NCBI GenBank assembly: GCA_002695185.1
Contig: NZOF01000114.1
Coordinates: 1-21,792 of the forward strand
Length of the DNA stretch: 21,792 nucleotides
DNA from: Erythrobacter sp.
GTDB lineage: Bacteria > Pseudomonadota > Alphaproteobacteria > Sphingomonadales > Sphingomonadaceae
Direction of reading: 5' to 3'
Shown: piece after piece, positions 9,801-16,290 of the stretch
Position numbering within the stretch: the first letter of the stretch is position 1
How the letters are laid out: the number at the start of each line of letters is the position of its first letter
Program-made: the position numbers and the translations under genes
The notes under the pieces: generated by a model
Databases searched by the model: none
What the model was told of the DNA's origin: nothing
Seen by the model: the letters and a program-made list of their open reading frames with translations, nothing else

Positions 9801-10283
9801 GCGGATGACCGGCGCGAGGACGCGGCACGCATCTGGCTGGCGCAGCAAGCGGCTGACCTTTCCAGCGAAGAGCGCGAGGACATGCTGGCGCGTGCCTTGG
9901 CTGTCCTCGCCGAGCCCGGCTTTGCCGATATCTTCGCCCCGGGCGCGCTGGCGGAAATCCCGCTTGCCGCAACAGTAGAGGGACAAGTGGTCATGGGGAC
10001 CGCCGACCGACTTCTCGTCACGCCGGAAAAGGTTACCGTCGTCGATTTCAAGACCGCACGCCGTCCGCCGAGTTCGCTGGAAGAAGTCCCCGATACAACG
10101 CTGCGGCAGATGGCGGCCTATGTCGCCGCACTGGAAGCAATCTACCCCGGTCGCTCGGTCGATGCCGCCGTGCTCTATACGCAAACGCCCCAGCTCATCG
10201 CCTTGCCTCAGTCAGCTCTCGCGCCATACAAGGCCGCATTTGCGGATCGGCAGGAAAGCTTTCCCGCGATGGCCGTTGAGTAA
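6801..10283 (+). CDS. addA: Double-strand break repair helicase-nuclease AddA
   Basis: A 1160-residue SF1A helicase with a C-terminal nuclease. Walker A is SASAGTGKT (residues 25-33), the Q-loop/motif Ia region is CLTFTKAGAAEMAVR, motif II is DEAQD (398-402), motif III is VGDYKQAIFGFQG, motif V is MTVHGSKGLQAPIV and motif VI is LLYVAMTRAEEAL (864-876). The RecB-like nuclease motif is VVDFKTA with Asp1082 and Lys1084. AddA is the ATP-driven motor and cuts one strand, while AddB cuts the other. ATG at 6801 overlaps the addB stop by 4 bases. The length matches alphaproteobacterial AddA and no frame break is seen. Confidence 0.96.
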   Translation: MSGKVYPLKDAQADSVNPKQSVWLSASAGTGKTQVLSARVLRLLLEPNADSSQILCLTFTKAGAAEMAVRVNSVLARWVRMDAGQLATELAHLGAPIDPEAQSRARSLFARVLDCPGGGLRIDTIHAFAQYLLSAFPSEAGVLPGSQPMEDRDRDLLSRDVLSNLLADGDLSIRDAVAEMSRRKGPDAVLGWLMRCARHKDLWDQPGWQHSLRDPVRRLLGIPVDADEKWVAEGCSDANFPVQTLRAMLPAFDGWNTKSAETSRGFIHQWLALDPKARLAELDGFCQRNCILKKDGDPTSMKGAEKNDPDFPRKQEEIAEAVAAVKERRELLALADFLAPQLEAGRAFALRWEEAKAREGLVDFDDLIQRAARLLSSSQMADWIRYKLDRSFDHILVDEAQDTNKAQWAIVKALTDDYFDGLGARGEAVRTIFTVGDYKQAIFGFQGTSPENFREARDYFRDKMDAAASTAAESRSPAKAGRLEEYDLGRSYRTNQTVLGFVDRAMESIGYEGFGLEEPSPPHVGAEAPGIVTLWKEVRIAEGGEDEASEENGWLARHDRLMADKIAQQVAGWLDPAGEGFTLVKGGARRAEPGDVMVLVQKRRELASLIVARLYAHGVPVAGVDRLRLGNPLAVKDLMAAIRFAAQPLDDLTLASLLVSPLFGWSQEELLEFGWREKGIRLWEYLRASDHPRVAETVNGLREILRRADFDSPQQLLHYILVGPMDGRRKLVARLGREANDPIDELLNAANAYASTHVASLQGFIRWFDAGDGELKREAGEGGDQVRVMTVHGSKGLQAPIVILADAAIRPDASGDLALEETPLGALESNIVPLPPLTKEEKVGPVKVVEEMSKLRAMQEHWRLLYVAMTRAEEALFIGGSLGPRDAKNGPHEDSWYARLLSLFEEGEAVEDPIWGARWETGERAPSVPASTKGAQPQTIELPLWAKQAVGPEPRPPRPLAPSGLGEVEGSDPPLPPDVAAGAARRGVLIHALLERLPEVADDRREDAARIWLAQQAADLSSEEREDMLARALAVLAEPGFADIFAPGALAEIPLAATVEGQVVMGTADRLLVTPEKVTVVDFKTARRPPSSLEEVPDTTLRQMAAYVAALEAIYPGRSVDAAVLYTQTPQLIALPQSALAPYKAAFADRQESFPAMAVE

Positions 10284-10337
10284 TCACCACACGCGCCCAT
10301 ATGGGCTGCCAAGATATTTGATTTCAGGAGTATTCCC

Positions 10338-10658
10338 ATGGCCACCATCACCGTCACCGACGAAGGATTCCAGAAAGACGTTCTGGATAGCGACAAGCCC
10401 GTTCTCGTGGATTTCTGGGCAGAATGGTGCGGGCCCTGCAAGATGATCGCTCCCGCTCTGGAGGAATTGAGCGAGGAAATGGCCGATCAGGTTACCATCG
10501 CCAAGATGGACATCATGGAGAACACCGGCGTTCCGGGCCGGATGGGCGTCCAATCCATTCCCTACCTCGTTCTTTTCAAAAATGGCGAACCTGCTGCACA
10601 GATGCGTGGTGCTGCGCCCAAGGGCCAGCTCAAGCAGTGGCTTGAAGGCGCACTTTAA
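10338..10658 (+). CDS. trxA: Thioredoxin
   Basis: A 106-residue cytoplasmic thioredoxin with the active site WCGPCK (residues 30-35), the buried DFWAEW strand and the cis-proline segment SIPYLVLFKNG. It reduces protein disulfides and is recycled by thioredoxin reductase. The start ATG is preceded by AGGAG at 10326-10330, a 7-base spacing. It lies 54 bases after addA in the same direction, so it may be read from the upstream operon or its own promoter. A perfect 8-bp GC hairpin follows its stop. Confidence 0.97.
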   Translation: MATITVTDEGFQKDVLDSDKPVLVDFWAEWCGPCKMIAPALEELSEEMADQVTIAKMDIMENTGVPGRMGVQSIPYLVLFKNGEPAAQMRGAAPKGQLKQWLEGAL

Positions 10659-10676
10659 GCCCTGAAGCCATATCCT

Positions 10677-10703
10677 CGCGCCGCGAACTTGTCTTGCGGC
10701 GCG
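10677..10703 (+). terminator. GC-rich hairpin after trxA, probable terminator
   Basis: CGCGCCGC (10677-10684) pairs perfectly with GCGGCGCG (10696-10703) across an 11-base loop. It lies 19 bases after the trxA stop and before the LysR gene. The run that follows (ACCTTGCT) is only weakly T-rich, so termination may be partial or factor-assisted. Confidence 0.5.
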
Positions 10704-10725
10704 ACCTTGCTAAACGCGTGAGACC

Positions 10726-11514
10726 ATGAAGCGCACGCACCTGCCCCTGAACGCCCTTCGCGTCTATGACGCTGCGGCCCGACACCTCAGTTTTACCCGC
10801 GCTGCGGATGAACTGGCGGTGACGCCGGCCGCGGTCGGCCAGCAGATCCGCGCGCTCGAAGACCATCTCGGCACGGTCTTGTTCCGCCGTACCAGCAAGG
10901 GGCTGGAACTGACCCAGGAAGGGTCAGCCGGTCTGGCTTCCCTGCGCGAAGGCTTCCTCAAGTTCGAGGAAAGCGTGTCTGCAATGCAGGCAGGGCAGGC
11001 GAGCGACAATTATACCATCGCCTGTCCACGCGAATTTTACGCGCAATGGCTCGCGCCCCGGCTGGCGGATTTCTCCAAAGAGAATCCTGACGTCAAATTC
11101 TCGTTCGTCGCTGACGAAAACGCGGATTTCACCGAAGCCAACCTTGATTGCGCCATCAGGCTGGTCGATGGCCCGGGTGATTTACAGGGTATCGAACTTG
11201 CCGCCGCGCGCCGGGTAACGGTTGCTGCGCCTAACGCACCCGATCGCTGGATCGACTGGGGGCTACCGCTGCAAGATGGCGTGCAGGCTCATGTCACCGT
11301 AAGTAATGCAGGTCAGGCTTTGTCGGGTGCGATGGCCGGGCTGGGCAAGGCAATCCTGCCAGAACTGCTTGCCAAGGAGGCGATCGAGGCTGGCCGTCTC
11401 GAAGTGCTCGACGGTCCGGAAACGGGCACGCGGGCCTATTGGCTCGTCGCGCCAACACCGCAATGGCGAACCAAGAAGGTGCGCACGCTAGTCGATTTCC
11501 TGTCGGGTGAATGA
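10726..11514 (+). CDS. LysR-family transcriptional regulator, GcvA/AmpR-like
   Basis: A 262-residue regulator. The N-terminal winged helix-turn-helix (residues about 7-66) carries LNALRVYDAAARHLSFTRAA, VTPAAVGQQIRALED and LFRRTSKGLELTQEG, the wording typical of the GcvA/AmpR branch. A shortened periplasmic-binding-like effector domain follows from about residue 92. The length is below the roughly 290-300 usual for this branch, and the effector domain looks trimmed rather than frameshifted. The regulated genes cannot be read from the sequence: no divergent partner exists and the next gene overlaps by 8 bases. No beta-lactamase is nearby, so an AmpR role is not supported. Confidence 0.88.
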   Translation: MKRTHLPLNALRVYDAAARHLSFTRAADELAVTPAAVGQQIRALEDHLGTVLFRRTSKGLELTQEGSAGLASLREGFLKFEESVSAMQAGQASDNYTIACPREFYAQWLAPRLADFSKENPDVKFSFVADENADFTEANLDCAIRLVDGPGDLQGIELAAARRVTVAAPNAPDRWIDWGLPLQDGVQAHVTVSNAGQALSGAMAGLGKAILPELLAKEAIEAGRLEVLDGPETGTRAYWLVAPTPQWRTKKVRTLVDFLSGE

Positions 11515-12046
11515 CGTTCCGGTCCTGCGGACGGAGCGGTTTACGCTGCGTCCACTGGAACCAGCCGATGCGGCGGCCCTTTTCCCGACATTCGCCGAAG
11601 ACGCGCAGTGCCGCTTCCTCACGCGACCCGCATTCGGTAGCGAGGAAGAACTCTGGGGCTGGCTTGCCGACCCGGATTGGAACGGGCGTACCTGGATCGC
11701 CGAAGACGATCGCAAAACTGTGGCGGGCCGATTCGTGGCTATCCCGGGGCATGAAGATGGCATAGAGGAAATCGGTTATGTTACCTGCGCTCATCGTCAG
11801 GGCGATGGTGTAGCCTACGAATGCACCCGCGCCTTGGTACGGCATCTGATCGATAACGAAGGCAGACGTAAGCTTACTGCCGAGGTCGACATGGAGAACA
11901 TTCCATCGATCCGTCTACTGGAGCGCCTCGGCTTCACACGAGAGGCCGTGTTCCGCGAGCATGAAACCACTCACAAGGGCCTATGCGATGTCGCAATTTA
12001 CGGGCTGCTTGCATCCGACCCGCAACCACATCCCATTCGAACCTGA
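11507..12046 (+). CDS. GNAT family N-acetyltransferase (RimJ/RimL-like)
   Basis: A 179-residue acetyltransferase of the Acetyltransf_3 type. The start region RTERFTLRPLEPADAAALF is typical, the acetyl-CoA binding loop is HRQGDGVAYECT, and the C-terminal part has ENIPSIRLLERLGFTREAV, the usual motif B. Such enzymes acetylate protein N-termini or small amines; the substrate here is unknown. Translation starts at a GTG (11507) inside the LysR stop region, an 8-base overlap that indicates coupling to the regulator. The nearby ATG at 11511 is in another frame and gives only a short shadow product. Confidence 0.87.
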   Translation: MNDVPVLRTERFTLRPLEPADAAALFPTFAEDAQCRFLTRPAFGSEEELWGWLADPDWNGRTWIAEDDRKTVAGRFVAIPGHEDGIEEIGYVTCAHRQGDGVAYECTRALVRHLIDNEGRRKLTAEVDMENIPSIRLLERLGFTREAVFREHETTHKGLCDVAIYGLLASDPQPHPIRT

Positions 12047-12082
12047 TCTTGACCCCGTGGAACGGGTGGCCCATGCGGCGCG

Positions 12083-12258
12083 TGTCGAAGGTTCTCCGGG
12101 GCGGCTTGCCAAACCGGAGCTAAGACGGGAAGCCGGTGTGAAACCGGCGCTGCCCCCGCAACTGTAAGCGGCGAGCGGCGGTCCACTCATGTCACTGCGG
12201 CCATGGCTGCGGGAAGACGGACCGATCGCACCGACCCGCGAGCCAGGAGACCTGCCTT
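12083..12258 (+). promoter_or_regulatory. Cobalamin (AdoCbl) riboswitch aptamer
   Basis: The segment carries the conserved parts of the cobalamin riboswitch (Rfam RF00174 family) in order. CTCCGG (from 12095) pairs with CCGGAG before the GGGAAGCCGGTGTGAAACC core. GCCGGT (12132-12137) and ACCGGC (12143-12148) form a hairpin. TGCCCCCGCAACTGTAAGCG begins at 12151. GTCACTG and GGGAAGACGG come next, and the B12 box GAGCCAGGAGACCTGCC closes at 12240-12256. AGGT at 12089-12092 can pair with ACCT in the box to close the P1 stem. Orientation is + strand, so it should act on what lies downstream, where no B12 gene is recognisable. The boundary positions are good to a few bases. Confidence 0.93.
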
Positions 12259-12453
12259 TGGCGCGATAACGTCCACCGGCGGGGTGTCCGGTTCGGTTGC
12301 TTGCGGCAGATCACGGGCCGGACATCGCGTCCGCGAGCCCGCAGCCATGACCAGCTGTATCCAGAGTTCCCCGCCTGCTTCTTCGGGGAAGATAATGATG
12401 ACTACACATTCGAATGACGGTCCATCGACCTGTGATGACGGAGGCCCGGCGCT
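12259..12453 (+). promoter_or_regulatory. Riboswitch expression platform and leader
   Basis: About 195 bases separate the aptamer from the thioesterase gene. GTCCGG (12286-12291) can pair with CCGGAC (12318-12323), and TTCCCCG (12367-12373) with CGGGGAA (12384-12390). Neither stem is followed by a T tract, so an intrinsic terminator is not evident. GGAGG at about 12440-12444 is a clear ribosome binding site for the ATG at 12454. Control of translation or Rho-dependent termination are both possible. Apart from the 36-codon ORF at 12347, no coding sequence is seen. Confidence 0.45.
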
Positions 12454-12457
12454 ATGA
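12347..12457 (+). CDS. Possible 36-aa leader ORF or gene remnant
   Basis: A short frame begins with ATG at 12347 (MTSCIQSSPPASSGKIMMTT) and its TGA overlaps the thioesterase start in an ATGA pattern. It lies directly after the riboswitch platform. No family is recognised and no good ribosome binding site precedes it; another ATG pair sits near 12395. It may be a coupling leader peptide, the tail of a gene otherwise deleted, or chance. Only the overlap argues for translation. Confidence 0.2.
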   Translation: MTSCIQSSPPASSGKIMMTTHSNDGPSTCDDGGPAL

Positions 12458-12852
12458 GCGAAGAAACGATGCCCACTGGCGAGGCAGCGATCCGTGTTAC
12501 AGCCGTTCCGGCGGACGCCAATGTTTACGGCGACATCTTCGGGGGCTGGCTGATGGCGCAGATGGATCTGGCCGCCTCCGCCATCGCATCGCGCCATTCG
12601 GGCGGGAGGGCAGTGACGATCGCTGTCGATGGCATGACCTTCCACCGCCCGGTGTTCGTCGGGGATGAGGTGTCGGTCTATGCTACACTCGAGGAAGTGG
12701 GGCGGACTTCAATGAAGGTCGCGGTTGCCACCTGGCGCCGGGACAGGCATTCCGAAGAGGCAAATCTGGTGACCAAGGCTCGCTTTACCTTCGTGGCTAT
12801 TGGTCAGGACCGCCGGCCGCGTTCGGTAAAGCCGCTCGCTACAATAGCGTGA
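12454..12852 (+). CDS. Acyl-CoA thioesterase, YciA-like hotdog fold
   Basis: A 132-residue single hotdog-domain protein. The conserved N-terminal segment NVYGDIFGGWLMAQMDLA (residues 23-40) carries the catalytic Asp region of the YciA/acyl-CoA thioesterase family, and GGRAVTIAVDGMTFHRPVFVGD matches the next conserved strand. These enzymes hydrolyse acyl-CoA to free acid and CoA in the cytoplasm. GGAGG 9 bases upstream supports the start. DUF1289 follows after 7 bases, so the two are co-transcribed. The gene sits where a riboswitch-controlled gene is expected, but thioesterase control by cobalamin is not an established link. Confidence 0.88.
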   Translation: MSEETMPTGEAAIRVTAVPADANVYGDIFGGWLMAQMDLAASAIASRHSGGRAVTIAVDGMTFHRPVFVGDEVSVYATLEEVGRTSMKVAVATWRRDRHSEEANLVTKARFTFVAIGQDRRPRSVKPLATIA

Positions 12853-12859
12853 GATAGAA

Positions 12860-13051
12860 ATGACGGAACCGGTCGCATCCCCCTGTATCAATATATGTCG
12901 GCTCGATCCGGCGGGAGAATGGTGCACGGGTTGCGGCCGGAGCCTTTCGGAGATTGCAGCTTGGGGAGCCGCGTCCGATGCAGAGCGACGTTTAGTCGTA
13001 GAGCGGGCGCGACGGCGCTTGGATGTCTCAGAATCGTCCCAATACAGCTGA
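12860..13051 (+). CDS. DUF1289 small cysteine-rich protein
   Basis: A 63-residue protein of the DUF1289 family, with Cys9, Cys13, Cys22 and Cys25 in the pattern SPCINIC...WCTGCGRSLSEIAAW. The four cysteines look able to bind a metal or an iron-sulfur cluster; the function is not established. A basic C-terminal helix rich in Arg follows. It starts 7 bases after the thioesterase stop with only a weak ribosome binding site, consistent with translation from the same message. Confidence 0.85.
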   Translation: MTEPVASPCINICRLDPAGEWCTGCGRSLSEIAAWGAASDAERRLVVERARRRLDVSESSQYS

Positions 13052-13189
13052 AAATAGCGCTTTCGGATAACCGCGCGCACGTTGGGTTTGCCAGGGCTCG
13101 AAGACTCGAGACACCCTCCGCGAAAACCCCACTTTAATCAGAAGTTGGCCGGACCCTCCGGTTTCCAAGGCAGGTTTGCAATGCTTGTG

Positions 13190-13208
13190 CTCATGAAAAT
13201 GGCATGAG
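13190..13208. promoter_or_regulatory. Small inverted repeat upstream of the siderophore receptor promoter
   Basis: CTCATG (13190-13195) and CATGAG (13203-13208) form an inverted repeat with a 7-base spacer, directly before the likely -35 element. It may be an operator or a weak transcript end of the DUF1289 gene. Other small stems in this gap are CTCGA/TCGAG near 13099 and CCGGA/TCCGG near 13150. Confidence 0.25.
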
Positions 13209-13209
13209 T

Positions 13210-13244
13210 TTGAAAAACACCTTGTAATAATGCTAATCATTCGC
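13210..13244 (+). promoter_or_regulatory. Iron-regulated promoter with Fur box
   Basis: AATAATGCTAATCATTCGC (13226-13244) matches the classical Fur box GATAATGATAATCATTATC at 15 of 19 positions. A plausible promoter, TTGAAA (13210-13215) with a 16-base spacer to GCTAAT (13232-13237), places the -10 element inside the box, where Fur-Fe2+ would block polymerase. It lies 20 to 40 bases before the siderophore receptor start, so repression under iron sufficiency is expected for the receptor and piuC. Confidence 0.7.
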
Positions 13245-13264
13245 AATAGCGCGCTCCGACATCA

Positions 13265-15586
13265 ATGGAGGGCAAGTTGCCAAATAATATGAACAAGAGC
13301 AGGGCAGGTACAACCGCGGCATCAACACTGCTGGCAGGTGCGTTCGGCGCGGCATTCCTGCCGACCGTCGCCGTTGCGGAGGAAGTTTCCGAGACGCAGC
13401 CGCAGGGTGAGATTGTTGTCACGGGCCAGCGCCCGGACGTGAACGTGAATGCCGAGGAATCGCCGTACAAGATCGATCGTTCGACCGATCGCAAGTTTAC
13501 CGACGACGTTCTCGATACGCCGAAATCGCAGACGATCATTCCCAAGGAAGTGATCGAGGATATCGGCGCCAACAGCTTCCGCGAGATCGTCCGCAGCACC
13601 CCGGGCGTGACGCTTGGCACGGGCGAGGGCGGCAACGCGTTCGGCGACCGCATCTTCATCCGCGGCTTCGAAGCACGCAATGACGTCTACATCGACGGCC
13701 TGCGCGATCCGGGCGTAACCAGCCGCGAGATTTTCGCGGTGGAGCAGGTCGAGGTCGTAAAAGGCCCGAGCGCCATTTACGGCGGTCGCGGCACCACCGG
13801 CGGTCTCGTCAGCCTTCAGTCGAAAAAGCCGCAATTCGGTAATGATTTCGCCGTCATCGAAGGCGGTATCGGCACCGAAAACTATTACCGCGGCACGATC
13901 GATGCGAACTATCAGCTCGGTGAAGCCGTGGCCCTGCGGGTAAACGGTCTCTACCACGATGCCGATACGCCCGGCCGCGATTACGTCGAAAGCGAGCGCT
14001 ATGGCGGCACGGCTGCCATCACGCTGCGCCCGACCGATACGCTCGCGATTTCGGCCGATTACTATTACTACCGCCTCGATGGCGTGCCCGATTATGGCCA
14101 CCCTTTCGACGCTACTACGCAAGAGCCCTATCTCGTCGACCGGGATAATTTCTACGGCGTGGTCGGCCGCGATTTCATCAAGAACGGGGCCGACATCGGC
14201 ACCGCGCAGATCGATTGGACCCCGACGCCGGGGCTGAGCTTCCACTCGGTCACCCGCTATGGCGAAACCTACAATCGCTATGCCGTGAGCGAACCGTCGC
14301 TTTGCGTGTTCGAGCGCGATGCGCAGGGCAACTGCCCACGTGGCGGCGGGACACCTGTGCCCGAAAGCGAATATACCGTCAGCCCTGCGATGAAGAGCAG
14401 CTGGCGCGACAACAGCTACTGGGCCAACAGCACCTATGCCGTGGCTGAAACGCAGACCGGCGGGATCGGCCATGAAATCGTCCTTGGCGGCGATTTCAGC
14501 GAGGAAACGATCGATTCCTATCCGCTCGACGTGCCCACGACAGTGGAGGATTCTGAGGGCAACATCATCTCGGTGCCCGGCGGGCTGATCTACGACCTTT
14601 TTGATCCCGATCCGGTGCTTGGCTACGACGTGCCCATTGGCCCCAATCGCAGCAACGGCCCGACGACGACGACGGCGCGCAACTTTGCGGGCTACCTGCT
14701 CGACACGATCCGCTTCTCCGAAGCCTTCCGCGTCCTGCTGGGCGGGCGCATCGATACATTCGATGTCGATTACTACAGCCCCGCCAGCGAAGGGCGCTTC
14801 GGGCCGCAGCCGGAAACCGTGCTCAATTATTCGGAAAGCTTCTTCAACTGGCAGGCTTCGGCGATCTACAAGCCGGCGGCCAACGCTACGCTCTATGCCA
14901 GCTACGCTACCAGCTCCAATCCCAGCGGCGAACAGCTCGATGGCAATGGCGCGTCCTATGACGGGATTTCGGAGCAGACGATCGACTTCCAGCCCGAAGA
15001 GAACACGTCGATGGAAATCGGCGGCAAGCTGGAACTGTTCGGCGGCAATCTGCTGCTGACTTCGGCGCTGTTCCGCATAGAGAAAGATAATGCCCGCGAA
15101 TCCGGTGGCCGGGGCCAGCCCTACACCAATGTCGGCACGCTGCGCTCGCAGGGTGTGGAGCTGGGCTTCAGCGGCACGGTGGCCGACCGGATCAAACTGT
15201 TCGGCGGCTATACCTACACGGATGCCGAGATCACCGCTTCGGCCAATCCGGACAATGTCGGGCGGCGCTTCGCCAACATCCCCGAGCATACCGCACAGCT
15301 CCTCGCCACGGTGCTGGTCACCAGCCGCTTCGAAGTGGGCGGCCAGGTCTATTACCAGGACGAGATGTTCGGCGGTTCGCAGCTGGCTGGCACCGCCCGG
15401 GTGCCCGGCTATGCCCGCTTCGACGCCGTTGCGCGCTACCGCGTCAACGACGTGTTCGAGGCGCGGGTCAATGTGCTCAACGTGACCGACGAGCGCTATT
15501 ACGACGCGATCTACCGTTCGGGTTCGCCCTTCAGCTACATCGCGCCGGGCCGTTCGGCCTTCTTCACCCTGACGGCGACGCTGTAA
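13265..15586 (+). CDS. TonB-dependent siderophore receptor (catecholate type)
   Basis: A 773-residue outer-membrane receptor. Residues 1-38 form a Sec signal peptide ending TVAVA before EEVSE. A TonB box (EIVVTGQ, 49-55) precedes the plug domain, which has TPKSQTIIPKEVIEDIGANS, IFIRGFEARNDVYIDGLRD and VEVVKGPSAIYGGRGTTGG. The beta barrel fills the rest and ends SAFFTLTATL. The plug wording is that of the TonB-siderophore family (Fiu/CirA-like), and the piuC neighbour fits catecholate iron uptake; the actual siderophore is unknown. Start choice is uncertain. GGAGGG at 13267-13272 lies just inside the first ATG, so TTG at 13277 (4-base spacing) or ATG at 13289 may be the true start; all keep the signal peptide. 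Confidence 0.93.
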   Translation: MEGKLPNNMNKSRAGTTAASTLLAGAFGAAFLPTVAVAEEVSETQPQGEIVVTGQRPDVNVNAEESPYKIDRSTDRKFTDDVLDTPKSQTIIPKEVIEDIGANSFREIVRSTPGVTLGTGEGGNAFGDRIFIRGFEARNDVYIDGLRDPGVTSREIFAVEQVEVVKGPSAIYGGRGTTGGLVSLQSKKPQFGNDFAVIEGGIGTENYYRGTIDANYQLGEAVALRVNGLYHDADTPGRDYVESERYGGTAAITLRPTDTLAISADYYYYRLDGVPDYGHPFDATTQEPYLVDRDNFYGVVGRDFIKNGADIGTAQIDWTPTPGLSFHSVTRYGETYNRYAVSEPSLCVFERDAQGNCPRGGGTPVPESEYTVSPAMKSSWRDNSYWANSTYAVAETQTGGIGHEIVLGGDFSEETIDSYPLDVPTTVEDSEGNIISVPGGLIYDLFDPDPVLGYDVPIGPNRSNGPTTTTARNFAGYLLDTIRFSEAFRVLLGGRIDTFDVDYYSPASEGRFGPQPETVLNYSESFFNWQASAIYKPAANATLYASYATSSNPSGEQLDGNGASYDGISEQTIDFQPEENTSMEIGGKLELFGGNLLLTSALFRIEKDNARESGGRGQPYTNVGTLRSQGVELGFSGTVADRIKLFGGYTYTDAEITASANPDNVGRRFANIPEHTAQLLATVLVTSRFEVGGQVYYQDEMFGGSQLAGTARVPGYARFDAVARYRVNDVFEARVNVLNVTDERYYDAIYRSGSPFSYIAPGRSAFFTLTATL

Positions 15587-15606
15587 TCGGCTAACGGGAG
15601 CAGGAC

Positions 15607-16290
15607 ATGATACTTCAGCTAGACAATGTCCTGAGCCTGGAGGAGGCGGCGGCCCTTCGCTCCCGCCTCCTCGCTGCCGACTGGGTGGACGGCAATGTCA
15701 CCAGCGGTGCCACGGCGGCGGGGGCCAAGCGCAACCGCCAGCTGCCCGAGGATGCGGCCGAAACCCGCGCGGCGCAGGCCACGGTCAGCACCGCGCTCTC
15801 GGCCAATCCCGCCTTTCTGTCCGCGGCCCTGCCGCACAGCATCTTCCCGCCGCTGTTCAACCGCTATGGCCCGGGCGAGACCTTCGGCCTGCATGTCGAC
15901 AACGCCATCCGCGTCCACGCGGGCACCGGCGCGCGCATCCGCACCGATCTGTCGGCCACGCTCTTCCTCACCGATCCGGCGGAGTATGACGGCGGCGCGC
16001 TGGAGATCGACGGGAACGAGGGGCGCAAGACCTTCAAGCTGCCCGCCGGATCGATGCTGCTCTATCCCTCCACCACGCTCCACCGGGTGACCGAGGTGAC
16101 GCGGGGCGAGCGGGTGAGCTGCTTCATGTGGATGCAGTCGCTCGTCGCCGACCATGCGCAGCGCGAGATGCTGTTCGACCTCGACCGTACTGCCCAGACC
16201 CTCGCCGCCGAACGCGGCAGCCAGGATGCCGAGGTGCTGCGGCTCACCCAGCTTTACCACAATCTCGTGCGGATGTGGGCGGTGTCCTGA
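15607..16290 (+). CDS. piuC: Fe(II)/2-oxoglutarate-dependent PKHD-type hydroxylase PiuC
   Basis: A 227-residue dioxygenase of the PiuC/PKHD-type family. The iron ligands are His96 and Asp98 (FGLHVDNAIR) and His159 (STTLHRVTEV), with Arg169 placed to bind 2-oxoglutarate. The N-terminus MILQLDNVLSLEEA is characteristic. In Pseudomonas, piuC sits beside the siderophore receptor piuA and affects uptake of siderophore-drug conjugates; its substrate is not settled. It begins 20 bases after the receptor stop with GGAG/AGGA upstream, so both genes share the Fur-box promoter. The 3' end overlaps a convergent gene by 47 bases. Confidence 0.92.
   Translation: MILQLDNVLSLEEAAALRSRLLAADWVDGNVTSGATAAGAKRNRQLPEDAAETRAAQATVSTALSANPAFLSAALPHSIFPPLFNRYGPGETFGLHVDNAIRVHAGTGARIRTDLSATLFLTDPAEYDGGALEIDGNEGRKTFKLPAGSMLLYPSTTLHRVTEVTRGERVSCFMWMQSLVADHAQREMLFDLDRTAQTLAAERGSQDAEVLRLTQLYHNLVRMWAVS

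Noticed and set aside
9395..10051. 218-codon minus-strand frame inside addA
   Set aside because: Ser/Ala/Arg-rich shadow of the addA coding frame; addA motifs continue unbroken through it.
12203..12457. 84-codon frame starting within the riboswitch
   Set aside because: Its start lies in the folded aptamer and the first half is just translated riboswitch sequence; only the last 36 codons were kept as a low-confidence ORF.
13322..15289. 655-codon open frame on the minus strand inside the siderophore receptor gene
   Set aside because: It is fully antisense to a clear TonB-dependent receptor, with Ala/Arg/Gly/Ile-rich low-complexity content typical of GC-rich shadow frames, and has no recognisable motif.
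13265..15586. TonB receptor as a B12 transporter (BtuB) controlled by the upstream riboswitch
   Set aside because: The plug sequence is of the siderophore type, it has its own Fur-box promoter and is paired with piuC; about 1 kb and two genes separate it from the riboswitch.
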